From: Alphaproteobacteria bacterium
GTDB taxonomy: Bacteria; Pseudomonadota; Alphaproteobacteria; UBA828
DNA length: 64,000 nucleotides
Direction: 5' to 3'
Assembly: GCA_022826345.1 (NCBI GenBank)
Contig: JAJDVB010000167.1
Coordinates: 17,252 to 81,251 of the forward strand
In this document: piece after piece, positions 31,069 through 39,325 of the stretch
How positions within the stretch are numbered: position 1 is the first letter of the stretch
How the letters are laid out: each line of letters opens with the position of its first letter
Program-made: the position numbers and the translations under genes
Notes under the pieces: model-generated
What the model saw: the letters and a program-made list of their open reading frames with translations, nothing else
Database searches by the model: none
What the model was told of the DNA's origin: nothing

Positions 31069-32213
31069 GAGCGGAGCAGAATGCTCGCCTCGACCGGCCA
31101 GGAGAGATGCACCCGTGCGCCCCGGTCGATGGCAGCACCGCCGTGGCTGAGGCGGTTGGTCTGGGTCGAGACCACCGTCTTGCCGCTGTCGAGGCGCACC
31201 CGGTAGGTGGAGACGCTGCCGAGGTAGGCGATCTCGGTCACCTCGCCCGCCATCGCGTTCGCGGTGCCGGGCGGCGGTGCTTGGGGTGCGATCTCGATTT
31301 TCTCGGGCCGCACCGCGAGCAGCACGGTATCGCCGGCGGCGGGGCCGTCGACGCGCGCGGGTGCTGCGAGGCCATCCGGCGCGTCCGCGATTTCGACCGC
31401 GAGATCGTTGCCGTTCACGGCGCAGGCGCGCCCTTCGAAGATGTTCACGTCGCCGATGAACTCGGCCACGTAGCGCGAGCGCGGCGCCTCATAGATCGCC
31501 GACGGCGTATCCACCTGGGCGATGCGGCCCTCCTCCATCACCGCGATGCGGTCGGCGACGGTCATCGCCTCGTCCTGATCGTGGGTCACGATCACGAAGG
31601 TGATGCCGACCCGCTGCTGGATCGCCATCAGCTCGAACTGGGTCTGCTCGCGGAGCTTCTTGTCGAGCGCGGCGAGCGGCTCGTCGAGCAGCAGCAGCTT
31701 GGGCCGCTTGACCAGGCTGCGGGCGAGAGCCACCCGCTGGCGTTGCCCGCCCGAGAGCTGGTGCGGCTTGCGCCGGGCGAGCGGCGAGAGCTCCACCAGC
31801 GCCAGCGCCTCGGCCACCCGCGTCGCGATCTCGGCCCGCGGCACCCGGTCTTGGCGCAAGCCGAAGGCGACGTTGCCGGCGACGCTCATGTGGGGAAAGA
31901 GCGCGTAGGACTGGAACATCATGTTGACCGGCCGCCGGTAGGGCGGCAGCGCCGCAAGGTCCGCGCCGTCGAGCAGCAGCGCGCCCGCGCCCGGGGTCTC
32001 GAACCCCGCGAGCATGCGGAGCAGCGTGGTCTTGCCGCAGCCCGAAGGGCCCAGCAGGGCGAAGAACTCCCCCCGCGCGATGTCGAGCGAGACGTTGTCG
32101 ACGGCGGTGACGGGACCGAAGCTCTTGCTGACGCCCTCGATCCGAAGGAAGGCACCGCCGTTGCCGGGGGCAGGCGGAGCCTCTCCCCCGGCGTCCTGCG
32201 GCCTCTCGTTCAC
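31065..32213 (-). CDS. potG: Polyamine ABC transporter ATP-binding protein, PotG/PotA-like
   Basis: A 382-residue ATPase: Walker A GPSGCGKTT, signature LSGGQRQRVALARS, Walker B LLLDEPLAALD, switch THDQDEA, and a C-terminal TOBE domain with LAVRPEKIEI. The MMFQSYALFPHM segment is typical of spermidine/putrescine importers. It lies between the substrate-binding protein and the permeases. Confidence 0.92.
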   Translation of the reverse strand: MNERPQDAGGEAPPAPGNGGAFLRIEGVSKSFGPVTAVDNVSLDIARGEFFALLGPSGCGKTTLLRMLAGFETPGAGALLLDGADLAALPPYRRPVNMMFQSYALFPHMSVAGNVAFGLRQDRVPRAEIATRVAEALALVELSPLARRKPHQLSGGQRQRVALARSLVKRPKLLLLDEPLAALDKKLREQTQFELMAIQQRVGITFVIVTHDQDEAMTVADRIAVMEEGRIAQVDTPSAIYEAPRSRYVAEFIGDVNIFEGRACAVNGNDLAVEIADAPDGLAAPARVDGPAAGDTVLLAVRPEKIEIAPQAPPPGTANAMAGEVTEIAYLGSVSTYRVRLDSGKTVVSTQTNRLSHGGAAIDRGARVHLSWPVEASILLRS

Positions 32214-32256
32214 GAGCGCCGCGCCCGCGCGCGCCCGTGCCGAGTAAGTGTCGTGC

Positions 32257-33354
32257 CTATTCGGCGCCCTTGATGCGGGTCCACATCCGGGTGATGAAGC
32301 GCTGCACCTTGGGCGGATAGGGGTTGGTCACGTAGAGCCCCTTCCGCGCCTCCTCGGTCGGGTAGATGCCGGGGTCCTCGGTGATCTCCGCATCCAGCAG
32401 CGGCGTCGAGGCGGCATTCCCGTTGGCGTAGTAGACGTAGTTGGACGCCTTCGCGATCACCTCGGGCCGCAGGATGTAGTCGAGGAACGTGTGCGCGTTG
32501 CCGGGATGCGGCGCGTCCGCCGGGATCGCCATCATGTCGAACCACGACAGCGCGCCCTCGTCCGGGATCACGTAGGCGATCTCGACGTTGTTCTCGGCCT
32601 CCCAGGCGCGGTCGCGGGCCTGCAGCATGTCGCCGGACCAGCCCATGGTGAGGCAGATGTCGCCGTTGGCGAGGTCGTTGATCTGGGCCGAGTTGTGGAA
32701 GCGCCTGATGTGCGGCCGGATCGCCAGCATCACCGGCTCGACCTTGGCGATCACGTCGGTGTCGTGGCTGTTGGGGTCCTCACCGATATAGTTGAGCACG
32801 GCTGGGACCACCTCGTCCGGCTCGTCCATCATGTAGACGCCGCAATCGGCGAACTTCGCGACCACGTCGGGGTCGAAGAGCATGCCCCAGGAGCCGGTGG
32901 GCGCCTCCGCGTCGCGCTCGGCGATCTTGTCGATGTTGTAGCCGAAGCCCGTGGTGCCCCACATGTAATTGATGGCGTACTGGTTGCCCGGGTCCCACTG
33001 GCTCACGACCGACATGATGGTCTCGTCCAGGTTGCCGATGTTGGCGAGCTGGCCCTTGTCGAGCGGCTGGAAGATGCCCGCCTGGATCTGGCGTGCGAGG
33101 AAGGTCCCGCTCGGCACCACCACGTCGTAGCCTGTGCTGCCGGTGAGCAGCTTGGTCTCGAGGATGTTGTTGGAATCGAAGACGTCGTAGACGACCTTGA
33201 TCCCGGTCTCGGCCTCGAACTCGGTCAGGATTTCCTCGTCGATGTAGTCCGACCAGTTGTAGACGTTGACGACCGCCTCCTCCTCGGCGAAGGCGGTGGT
33301 CGCAACCAAGAGCGCCGCGGCGGCGACGCCGGCGGTCAGCGGCAGCTTGATCAT
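32257..33354 (-). CDS. potF: Polyamine-binding periplasmic protein, PotF-like
   Basis: A 365-residue solute-binding protein with a clean Sec signal peptide (MIKLPLTAGVAAAALLVATTAFA, cleavage about residue 23). The mature N-terminus VNVYNWSDYIDEEILTEFE is the diagnostic opening of PotD/PotF proteins, and YVIPDEGALSWFDMMAIP is another family block. It should bind putrescine or a related amine. GAGAGGA precedes the ATG. It heads the potFGHI-like operon, 99 bases after the hydratase gene. Confidence 0.92.
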   Translation of the reverse strand: MIKLPLTAGVAAAALLVATTAFAEEEAVVNVYNWSDYIDEEILTEFEAETGIKVVYDVFDSNNILETKLLTGSTGYDVVVPSGTFLARQIQAGIFQPLDKGQLANIGNLDETIMSVVSQWDPGNQYAINYMWGTTGFGYNIDKIAERDAEAPTGSWGMLFDPDVVAKFADCGVYMMDEPDEVVPAVLNYIGEDPNSHDTDVIAKVEPVMLAIRPHIRRFHNSAQINDLANGDICLTMGWSGDMLQARDRAWEAENNVEIAYVIPDEGALSWFDMMAIPADAPHPGNAHTFLDYILRPEVIAKASNYVYYANGNAASTPLLDAEITEDPGIYPTEEARKGLYVTNPYPPKVQRFITRMWTRIKGAE

Positions 33355-33453
33355 GGGATTCGTCCTCTCTTGCCCGGCCTCGTCTGGCAGGCCGTTGTGG
33401 CGGTCGGGCGATTCAGGACCTTCGCACCGCCCCTGTCAACGCGCCACCGGTCC

Positions 33454-34248
33454 TTATCGCTTAAACGTGACGCTGGCCTCCCCCAGGCCCTCGATTGCGA
33501 CGTGGACCGTATCGCCGGGCTCCACCCACTTGGTCTCGACCACGCTGCCGGTCAGCACCACGTCGCCGGCCCGCAGCGGCTGGCCGCTCTGGGCCGCGTG
33601 GTTCGCGAGCCAGGTCAACGCCTCGAAGGGATGGCCCATGACGTCGGCCCCGGTGCCAGCGCCCACGTTCTTGCCGTTGATCGCCATCGCGCCCCCGGCC
33701 GCTGCAAGGTCGACCTCCCGCCACGCGGTCACGGGCGGGCCGAGCACGGCGCCGGCACTGAAGAAGTCGTCGGCGATGAGCGTCGGCGTATCGAGGGCCC
33801 GAAAATCGTCGTAGCGGTCGTCCACGATTTCGATGGCCGCCATGCAGGCCTCCACCGCGTCCGCCACGGCGGCACGGTCGAAGGGGGAAGCGTCGGCCGG
33901 TAGCGGCCGCCCGAGCCGCACCGCGATCTCGCACTCCACGCCCGGTCGCCAATGGTCGGCATAAGGCACGGTCGCGGGGGCGCTCAAGGTCCGGTGCTCG
34001 TAGAGCGCGCCGGCGCAGGGATGCGCGATCTCCAGATAGCGCTGCATCACCGGCGTGGTGCAGCCGATCTTGCGGCCGCAGACGGCGCCGTGCGTCTCCG
34101 CTAGCCGTTCGCTGAGCGCGGCCTGGACCGCATAGGCCTCGTCGAGGGAGGCCGGCCGGCAGTCCTCAGGCAACACGGCGATGCGCTGCCGGCGATGCCG
34201 CGCGGCAACGTAAAGCGCGACCGCCTGGTCGATAGCGAGCGGAGTCAT
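33454..34248 (-). CDS. 2-keto-4-pentenoate hydratase / fumarylacetoacetate hydrolase family protein
   Basis: A 264-residue FAH-fold protein. GRKIGCTTPVMQRYL, PGVECEIAVRLGRPLP (the metal-binding Glu region) and MAAIEIVDDRYDDF match the MhpD-like hydratase group, which hydrates 2-hydroxypenta-2,4-dienoate or decarboxylates oxalocrotonate in meta-cleavage pathways. No ring-cleavage dioxygenase is nearby, so the substrate is open. It follows the luciferase-like gene by 18 bases and is probably in the same operon. Confidence 0.85.
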   Translation of the reverse strand: MTPLAIDQAVALYVAARHRRQRIAVLPEDCRPASLDEAYAVQAALSERLAETHGAVCGRKIGCTTPVMQRYLEIAHPCAGALYEHRTLSAPATVPYADHWRPGVECEIAVRLGRPLPADASPFDRAAVADAVEACMAAIEIVDDRYDDFRALDTPTLIADDFFSAGAVLGPPVTAWREVDLAAAGGAMAINGKNVGAGTGADVMGHPFEALTWLANHAAQSGQPLRAGDVVLTGSVVETKWVEPGDTVHVAIEGLGEASVTFKR

Positions 34249-34266
34249 GCGGGCGTCACACCTTCG

Positions 34267-35208
34267 TCATGCGGCGTCGACCCGACGGTTCAGGGCCTCG
34301 ACCGCCGGCTGCACCTCTTCGATCAGGCGGCGCGTCTGGCCGAGGATGTCTTCGTCGTCGTCGCCGATCGGCCACAGCACGAACTTCGACACACCGGCCG
34401 CGACGAACTCTTCGATCCGCAGCATGACGTCGGCAGCGTCGCCGGCGACGATGCCGCCCTTCGGATCGCGTTGGAAGCGCGTCGCATAGACCTCGGCCAT
34501 CTGCTGCATCAGGGGCTCGTCCCAACCGCCGAAGCGAAAGTGGAAGCTCGCGCCGTAATGGTCGGCATCGATGCGCCGCCCGGTCTCTCTAAGCGCTTCT
34601 TTGATCCCGGCGATCGCGGGCGCTACCTGCGCCGGCGTCTCCAGACCGGCCAGCCAACCGGTACCGATCCGCGCCGTGCGCCGGATCGCAGGCTTGCTGG
34701 AGCCGCCGAGCCAGAGCGGCAGGTTCTTCTGTACCGGCTTGGGCTCGATCCGCGCGCCTGAGTAGCGGTAGAACTCGCCGTCGAAATCGACCGAGTCTTC
34801 GGTCCAGAGCCGGGCGATGAGATCGAGCCCCTCGTCGGTGCGCCGGCCGCGCCCCTTGGTGTCCGTGCCGGTCGCCGCCCAGTCCGGCGCGCGGATCGCG
34901 CCGATGCCGAAGGCCGGCAGCAGACGCCCCTCGCTCAGCACGTCGATGGTGGCGCACTGCTTGGCCAGCAGCAGCGGATCGCGCAGCCCGACCGAAGCGA
35001 CGTTCATGCCGAACTTGATGCGTTCGGTCCGGCCAGCGAGCGCCGCCATCACGCTCATCACTTCGAGGAAGGGTTCGTCGGAGACGAGGCGGTCGGTCTG
35101 CCAGAGCGAATCGACCCCGCCCTCTTCGCAGAGATCGACCCAGCGCCAGAAAGCGGCGGCGCCCGAGAACGGGAACGCGTTAAGCCCGAGGCCGAATGCG
35201 ATTGACAG
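34267..35208 (-). CDS. LLM-class flavin-dependent oxidoreductase, apparent CTG start
   Basis: About 313 residues of a bacterial-luciferase-like monooxygenase (F420- or FMN-dependent family). The conserved core has ALAGRTERIKFGMNV, LAKQCATIDVLSEGRL and NLPLWLGGSSKPAIRR. The conserved N-terminal strand and helix (FGLGLNAFPFSG, FWRWVDLCEEGGVDSLWQTDRL) lie upstream of the first ATG or GTG. In that frame no ATG, GTG or TTG occurs back to an in-frame TGA. A CTG at 35208 sits five bases after GGGGAGG, so translation most likely begins at CTG. Substrate unknown. Confidence 0.82.
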   Translation of the reverse strand: MSIAFGLGLNAFPFSGAAAFWRWVDLCEEGGVDSLWQTDRLVSDEPFLEVMSVMAALAGRTERIKFGMNVASVGLRDPLLLAKQCATIDVLSEGRLLPAFGIGAIRAPDWAATGTDTKGRGRRTDEGLDLIARLWTEDSVDFDGEFYRYSGARIEPKPVQKNLPLWLGGSSKPAIRRTARIGTGWLAGLETPAQVAPAIAGIKEALRETGRRIDADHYGASFHFRFGGWDEPLMQQMAEVYATRFQRDPKGGIVAGDAADVMLRIEEFVAAGVSKFVLWPIGDDDEDILGQTRRLIEEVQPAVEALNRRVDAA

Positions 35209-35360
35209 CGTTACCTCCCCTCGCAGATGCCCGCGCGCCCCGACAGGGAAAGCGGAGCCGAGTCATTTCTACGCCCACGCTTAGGCAGCGTCCAGGCAGG
35301 CGCGGGCCGCCACCGGCGCCCGGCCGGGCGTGCCCGCGCGACGCTGGCGGTGAGAAAAAC

Positions 35361-35499
35361 TGGGATTCGCCAGGATAAAGTGGGATTCACCGGGACAGGT
35401 GAGATTCGCTGGGACAGAGTGGGATCCATCGGGACAAGCTGGGATTCGCCGGGATGAAGTGAGATTCGCTGGGACAGAGTGGGATCCACCGGGACAAGG
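35361..35499 (+). repeat. Seven-copy 20-bp imperfect tandem repeat with 60-bp super-period
   Basis: Seven units of about 20 bp with consensus close to TGGGATTCGCCGGGACAGAG; the second unit is 19 bp. Units 3-4 and 6-7 are nearly identical 40-bp blocks (they differ at two positions), giving a 60-bp higher-order period. A partial eighth unit follows. It lies between two divergent genes, so it could affect their promoters or be a neutral satellite. Confidence 0.9.
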
Positions 35500-35683
35500 C
35501 GGGATTGTTGCCGCGCGAGCGGCAGCCGCCGCGATGAGCATCGTGTCGTTCGGCTCGCCGCGTCCGATCCTTGCTCGCCCTTCATGGCGCGACTTTGGAC
35601 CAAGCGTCGCGCGCCGTGCACCGCACCATGGTGCCTTGAATCCACAGGTCGAGGAGGCGGGCGAGCGGGCATTGACGCAGGCC

Positions 35684-35713
35684 GTGACATTGCAGAGAAA
35701 TCCGGGCTAGTGT
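35684..35713 (+). promoter_or_regulatory. Possible promoter for etfB-etfA
   Basis: GTGACA and TAGTGT are separated by 18 bases, about 75 bases before the etfB ATG. They resemble weak alphaproteobacterial sigma-70 boxes. Only the position and partial matches support this. Confidence 0.3.
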
Positions 35714-35786
35714 GCGGCCGCGCGCGCGGCGGGGTATCCGCCGCGGCGCAGTAATTGATTCGTCTTGTTGCCCAGCAGGGACGCCC

Positions 35787-36539
35787 ATGAAGGTTCTGGT
35801 CGCGGTCAAGCGCACGATCGACCCCAACGTGAAGGTGCGGGTGAAGTCCGACCGGACCGGGGTCGAGACCGCGAACGTGAAGATGGCGATGAACCCCTTC
35901 TGCGAGATCGCCGTCGAGGAAGCCGTGCGCATGAAGGAGGCCGGCAGCGCCGACGAGGTGATCGCCGTCTCCGCCGGCCCCGACAAGGCGCAGGAGACCC
36001 TGCGCACGGCGCTCGCCATGGGTGCGGACCGCGCCGTCCATATCGTGACCGAAGCGGACCTGCAGCCGCTCGCCGTGGCGCGCCTCTTGAAGGTGATCGC
36101 CGACGAGGAGCAGCCCGGCCTCGTCATCATGGGCAAGCAGGCCATCGACGACGACAGCAACCAGACCGGCCAGATGCTGGCGGCGTTGCTCGGCTGGCCG
36201 CAGGCGACCTTCGCCTCCGAGATCGTGTTCAAGGACGGGACGGCCGACGTGACCCGCGAGATCGACGGCGGGCTCGAGACCCTCAACGTCAACCTGCCGG
36301 CGGTGGTCACCACTGATCTCAGGCTCAACGAGCCGCGCTACGCCTCACTCCCCAACATCATGAAGGCCAAGAAGAAGCCCATAGACCGGCGGGAGGCAGA
36401 CGCGCTCGGCGTGGACGTAAGCCCCAGGCTCGCGATCCACAAGGTGGAGGAGCCGCCCAAGCGCGAGGCGGGAATCAAAGTGGCAGACGTTTCGGAACTC
36501 GTGGCGAAACTCCGTGACGACGCCAAGGTGATCGGGTGA
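35787..36539 (+). CDS. etfB: Electron transfer flavoprotein beta subunit
   Basis: A 250-residue EtfB. It opens with [20 protein letters not shown] and has the [44 protein letters not shown] and [14 protein letters not shown] blocks, the last near the ETF recognition loop. With EtfA it binds FAD and AMP and carries electrons from acyl-CoA and related dehydrogenases to ETF-ubiquinone oxidoreductase. Length is exactly typical. AGGGA precedes the ATG. etfA starts 10 bases after its stop. Confidence 0.97.
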   Translation: MKVLVAVKRTIDPNVKVRVKSDRTGVETANVKMAMNPFCEIAVEEAVRMKEAGSADEVIAVSAGPDKAQETLRTALAMGADRAVHIVTEADLQPLAVARLLKVIADEEQPGLVIMGKQAIDDDSNQTGQMLAALLGWPQATFASEIVFKDGTADVTREIDGGLETLNVNLPAVVTTDLRLNEPRYASLPNIMKAKKKPIDRREADALGVDVSPRLAIHKVEEPPKREAGIKVADVSELVAKLRDDAKVIG

Positions 36540-36549
36540 GGACAATCGC

Positions 36550-37503
36550 ATGAGCATTCTGGTCCTCGCCGAGCACGACAACGCCGAGCTGAAGCGGCCG
36601 ACTCTCAATGCGGTCACGGCCGCCCGCGCGCTGGGCGGAGAGGTCCACATGTTGGTGGCGGGCTCCGGTGCCGGGCCGGTGGCCGAAGCTGCGGCGCAGG
36701 TCGCCGGCCTCGACAAGGTGCTGCATGCCGACGATGCGGCCTACGAGCACGGTATCGCCGAGAACCTGGCGCCTCTGCTGGTCGGCCTTGCCGAGGGCTA
36801 CAGCCATCTGATCGCATCGGCCACCACCTTCGGCAAGAACGTCATGCCGCGGGTCGCGGCCCTGCTCGACGTGGCTCAGGTCTCCGACATCATCGAGATC
36901 GTTTCAGAGAGCGTCTTCGTGCGCCCGACGTACGCCGGCAACGCGCTCGCCACGGTGGAGAGCCGCGATGCCACGAAGGTGGTGACGGTGCGCACCACGG
37001 CGTTCGACGCCGCTCCAGAGGAAGGCGGCAGCGCCGCCATCGAGGCGGTCTCCGGCGCGGGCGACCAGGGCCTGGTCCGCTTCGTCAAGCACGAGCTGAG
37101 CAAGTCCGACCGGCCGGAGCTCACCAGCGCGGGCATCGTGGTCTCGGGCGGGCGCGGGATGCAGAGCGGCGAGAACTTCCCGCTGATCGAGGCGGTGGCG
37201 GACCGGCTGGGCGCTGCCGTTGGCGCCTCGCGCGCCGCAGTGGACGCGGGCTACGTGCCCAACGATTTCCAGGTCGGGCAGACCGGCAAGGTGGTGGCGC
37301 CCGATCTTTACATCGCTGTCGGCATTTCCGGCGCGATCCAGCACCTCGCCGGGATGAAGGACAGCCGGGTGATCTGCGCCATCAACAAGGACGAGGAAGC
37401 GCCGATCTTCCAGATCGCCGACTTCGGCCTCGTGGCCGACCTGTTCAAGGTCCTTCCGGAGCTCGCTGAAGAGCTCGACCGGCAGGGCATCTCCAAGGCC
37501 TGA
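36550..37503 (+). CDS. etfA: Electron transfer flavoprotein alpha subunit
   Basis: A 317-residue EtfA: N-terminal [20 protein letters not shown] and the C-terminal FAD domain with [36 protein letters not shown] and [12 protein letters not shown], where FAD binds. It forms the heterodimer with EtfB. Likely redox partner for the acyl-CoA dehydrogenase at 52225. Co-transcribed with etfB and the hydroxyacyl-CoA dehydrogenase that follows. Confidence 0.97.
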   Translation: MSILVLAEHDNAELKRPTLNAVTAARALGGEVHMLVAGSGAGPVAEAAAQVAGLDKVLHADDAAYEHGIAENLAPLLVGLAEGYSHLIASATTFGKNVMPRVAALLDVAQVSDIIEIVSESVFVRPTYAGNALATVESRDATKVVTVRTTAFDAAPEEGGSAAIEAVSGAGDQGLVRFVKHELSKSDRPELTSAGIVVSGGRGMQSGENFPLIEAVADRLGAAVGASRAAVDAGYVPNDFQVGQTGKVVAPDLYIAVGISGAIQHLAGMKDSRVICAINKDEEAPIFQIADFGLVADLFKVLPELAEELDRQGISKA

Positions 37504-37512
37504 CCTGCCGCC

Positions 37513-38385
37513 ATGGTGCAATCGATCGGAATCATCGGAGCAGGCCGCATGGGCAGCGGCATCGCCCATGTCGCTGCGCTCGCGGGCTTCGATGTGACGC
37601 TGACCGATCTCGGTCAGGCCGAGCTCGATACCGCGCTGGAGACAATCCGGACCAACCTCGGCCGCCAGGCGCGCAAGGGCTTGATTGCCGAGGATCAGCC
37701 GGCGGCGGCGCTGGAGCGGATTACACCGGCGGTCGGCCTCGACGCCCTCAAGAGCGTCGACATGGTGATCGAAGCGGTCATCGAGGACGAGGCGGTCAAG
37801 AAGGAGGTCTTCGTCGCGCTGCGTGGCGCGCTGCCGGAGCACACCATCATCTGCACCAACAGCTCGTCGTTGCCGGTTACCCGCCTTGCGGCGAGCACCG
37901 ACCGGCCCGGCAAGTTCATGGGCATGCACTTCATGAACCCGGTGCCGATGATGGAGCTGGTCGAACTCGTGCGCGGCATCGCGACCGAGGAGGAGACCTA
38001 CGAGACCGCGCGCACGGTGACCGAGCGCATGGGGAAGATCCCGGCCATGGCCGAGGATTTTCCCGCCTTCATCGTGAACCGCATCCTCATGCCGATGGTC
38101 AATGAGGCGATCTACGCTCTCTACGAAGGCGTCGGCACCGTAAAGGCCATCGACACGGCGATGAAGCTCGGCGCCCATCACCGCATGGGGCCGCTGGAGC
38201 TCGCCGATTTCATCGGTCTCGACACCTGCCACTCGATCATGCAGACGCTTTACGAGGGCCTGGCCGACAGCAAGTACCGGCCCTGCCCGTTGCTCGCCAA
38301 GTACGTCGAGGCCGGCTGGCTCGGCCGCAAGACCGGCAAGGGCTTCTACGACTACTCCACAGGCACGCCGGTCCCGACGCGCTAA
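37513..38385 (+). CDS. 3-hydroxybutyryl-CoA / 3-hydroxyacyl-CoA dehydrogenase
   Basis: A 290-residue NAD(P)-dependent dehydrogenase: Rossmann motif [16 protein letters not shown], catalytic-domain [15 protein letters not shown] (with the active His) and C-terminal [24 protein letters not shown]. It interconverts 3-hydroxyacyl-CoA and acetoacetyl-CoA in butanoate, PHB or beta-oxidation routes. It often follows etfBA. Its TAA overlaps the rlmH stop on the other strand by 4 bases. Confidence 0.93.
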   Translation: MVQSIGIIGAGRMGSGIAHVAALAGFDVTLTDLGQAELDTALETIRTNLGRQARKGLIAEDQPAAALERITPAVGLDALKSVDMVIEAVIEDEAVKKEVFVALRGALPEHTIICTNSSSLPVTRLAASTDRPGKFMGMHFMNPVPMMELVELVRGIATEEETYETARTVTERMGKIPAMAEDFPAFIVNRILMPMVNEAIYALYEGVGTVKAIDTAMKLGAHHRMGPLELADFIGLDTCHSIMQTLYEGLADSKYRPCPLLAKYVEAGWLGRKTGKGFYDYSTGTPVPTR

Positions 38386-38837
38386 CCACCACGGTGGTAG
38401 GGGTGGCCGGAGAGGATGCTGGCGGCCCGCCACAACTGCTCCGCCAGCATCGCCCGCGCCAGCAGGTGCGGCCAGGTCATCGGCCCGAGCGAAAGAACCA
38501 TGTCGGCGCGGGCGAGAACCGGGGCGCCGTGCCCGTCCGCTCCGCCGATCAGGAACGCCACGACGGCCGTACCTTCGTCGCGGACGGAAGCCAGCCTCGC
38601 TGCAAATTCTTCGCTGGTGAACGCCTTTCCGCCGCCATCGAGAGCGACGACATAGGCATCCGTCGGCAAACCCTTGAGTAGCGCCACGGTCTCGCGTTCG
38701 CGCCCCGCCTTGCCACCGCAGCCGGCCCGAACCTCACGTAGCTCAAGCGGCCACGGCAGGCGCTTGCGGTAGTCTTCGAAGAGCTGCTGTGCCGGGTCAT
38801 CCCGGCCGCGCCCCACCGCCGCCACCACAAGGCGCAT
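38382..38837 (-). CDS. rlmH: 23S rRNA (pseudouridine1915-N3)-methyltransferase RlmH
   Basis: A 151-residue SPOUT-class methyltransferase: MRLVVAAVGRGRDDPAQQLF N-terminus, ALDGGGKAFTSEEFA, FLIGGADGHG (SAM-binding knot) and a terminal ARAMLAEQLWRA...HPYHRG. It methylates Psi1915 in helix 69 of mature ribosomes. It is last in the nadD-rsfS-rlmH run. The RsfS and RlmH pair is conserved in many bacteria. Confidence 0.96.
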   Translation of the reverse strand: MRLVVAAVGRGRDDPAQQLFEDYRKRLPWPLELREVRAGCGGKAGRERETVALLKGLPTDAYVVALDGGGKAFTSEEFAARLASVRDEGTAVVAFLIGGADGHGAPVLARADMVLSLGPMTWPHLLARAMLAEQLWRAASILSGHPYHRGG

Positions 38838-38888
38838 CGGCAGCCGGCGCTCCTCTCTTCTCGCTAGGCGGCGCCCGGCTCCGCGCCG

Positions 38889-39305
38889 CTATTCCTCGTC
38901 GGCGAGCGCCGGCTCTTCGGCCGCGCCGATGGCCTCGACGGACCACATCTTCTCGAGGTTGTAGAGGGCGCGGATTTCGGGTCGGAAGACGTGCACGATG
39001 ATGTCGCCGGCATCGATCAGCACCCAGTCCGCGTTGTCGCGGCCCTCCGCCGCGAGCGCGGGCGTGCCATTGTCCTTGAGCTGTTTCAGGAGCCGTTCCG
39101 CCACCGCGTCGACGTGGCGCTTGGACCGTCCGCTGGCGATAACCATGAGGTCGGCGATCGTGGTCTTGCCGTCCAGGTCGATGGTGACGATGTCCTCCGC
39201 CTTGGCGTCTGCGAGAGCGCCGGCGACGGCCCGGTGAAGTGCCTCAGAGCCGGCCTTGTCCGGTTCCCGGCGGCTGGGCCTAACAGGTTGATTCGGTGCT
39301 TCTAT
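38889..39305 (-). CDS. rsfS: Ribosomal silencing factor RsfS, apparent ATA start
   Basis: About 138 residues if read from the ATA at 39305. RsfS binds L14 and blocks subunit joining in stationary phase. The conserved core is DAKAEDIVTIDLDGKTTIADL, then MVIASGRSKRHVDAVAERLL, DWVLIDAGDIIVHVF and YNLEKMW. The first ATG in frame is at 39146, inside the core, and would remove about 53 residues. No ATG, GTG or TTG occurs upstream in frame as far as a stop inside nadD. GGAGG lies six bases before ATA at 39305, giving a plausible N-terminus. A sequence error turning ATG into ATA is the alternative. The nadD stop is 20 bases upstream. Confidence 0.88.
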   Translation of the reverse strand: MEAPNQPVRPSRREPDKAGSEALHRAVAGALADAKAEDIVTIDLDGKTTIADLMVIASGRSKRHVDAVAERLLKQLKDNGTPALAAEGRDNADWVLIDAGDIIVHVFRPEIRALYNLEKMWSVEAIGAAEEPALADEE

Positions 39306-39325
39306 GGTGTTCCTCCAGCCTCCCT

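Larger units (their letters stand above)
35209..35786 (+). other. Divergent intergenic region holding a tandem repeat
   Basis: 578 bases between the luciferase-like gene (minus) and etfB (plus). It contains the 20-bp repeat array (35361-35499) and a possible etfB promoter near 35684-35713. Open frames cross it on both strands, but they show only repeat-derived, low-complexity peptides, so I call none of them a gene. Confidence 0.6.

Noticed and set aside
29315..31138. A 607-codon minus-strand frame that merges the PotI- and PotH-like genes
   Set aside because: Its N-terminal 330 codons read PotH-like DNA out of frame as Arg/Gly/Ala-rich sequence; the two true permeases are in separate frames.
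35211..36041. 276-codon minus-strand frame across the tandem repeat and into etfB
   Set aside because: The peptide is repeat-derived and then antisense to etfB; no start signal or family.
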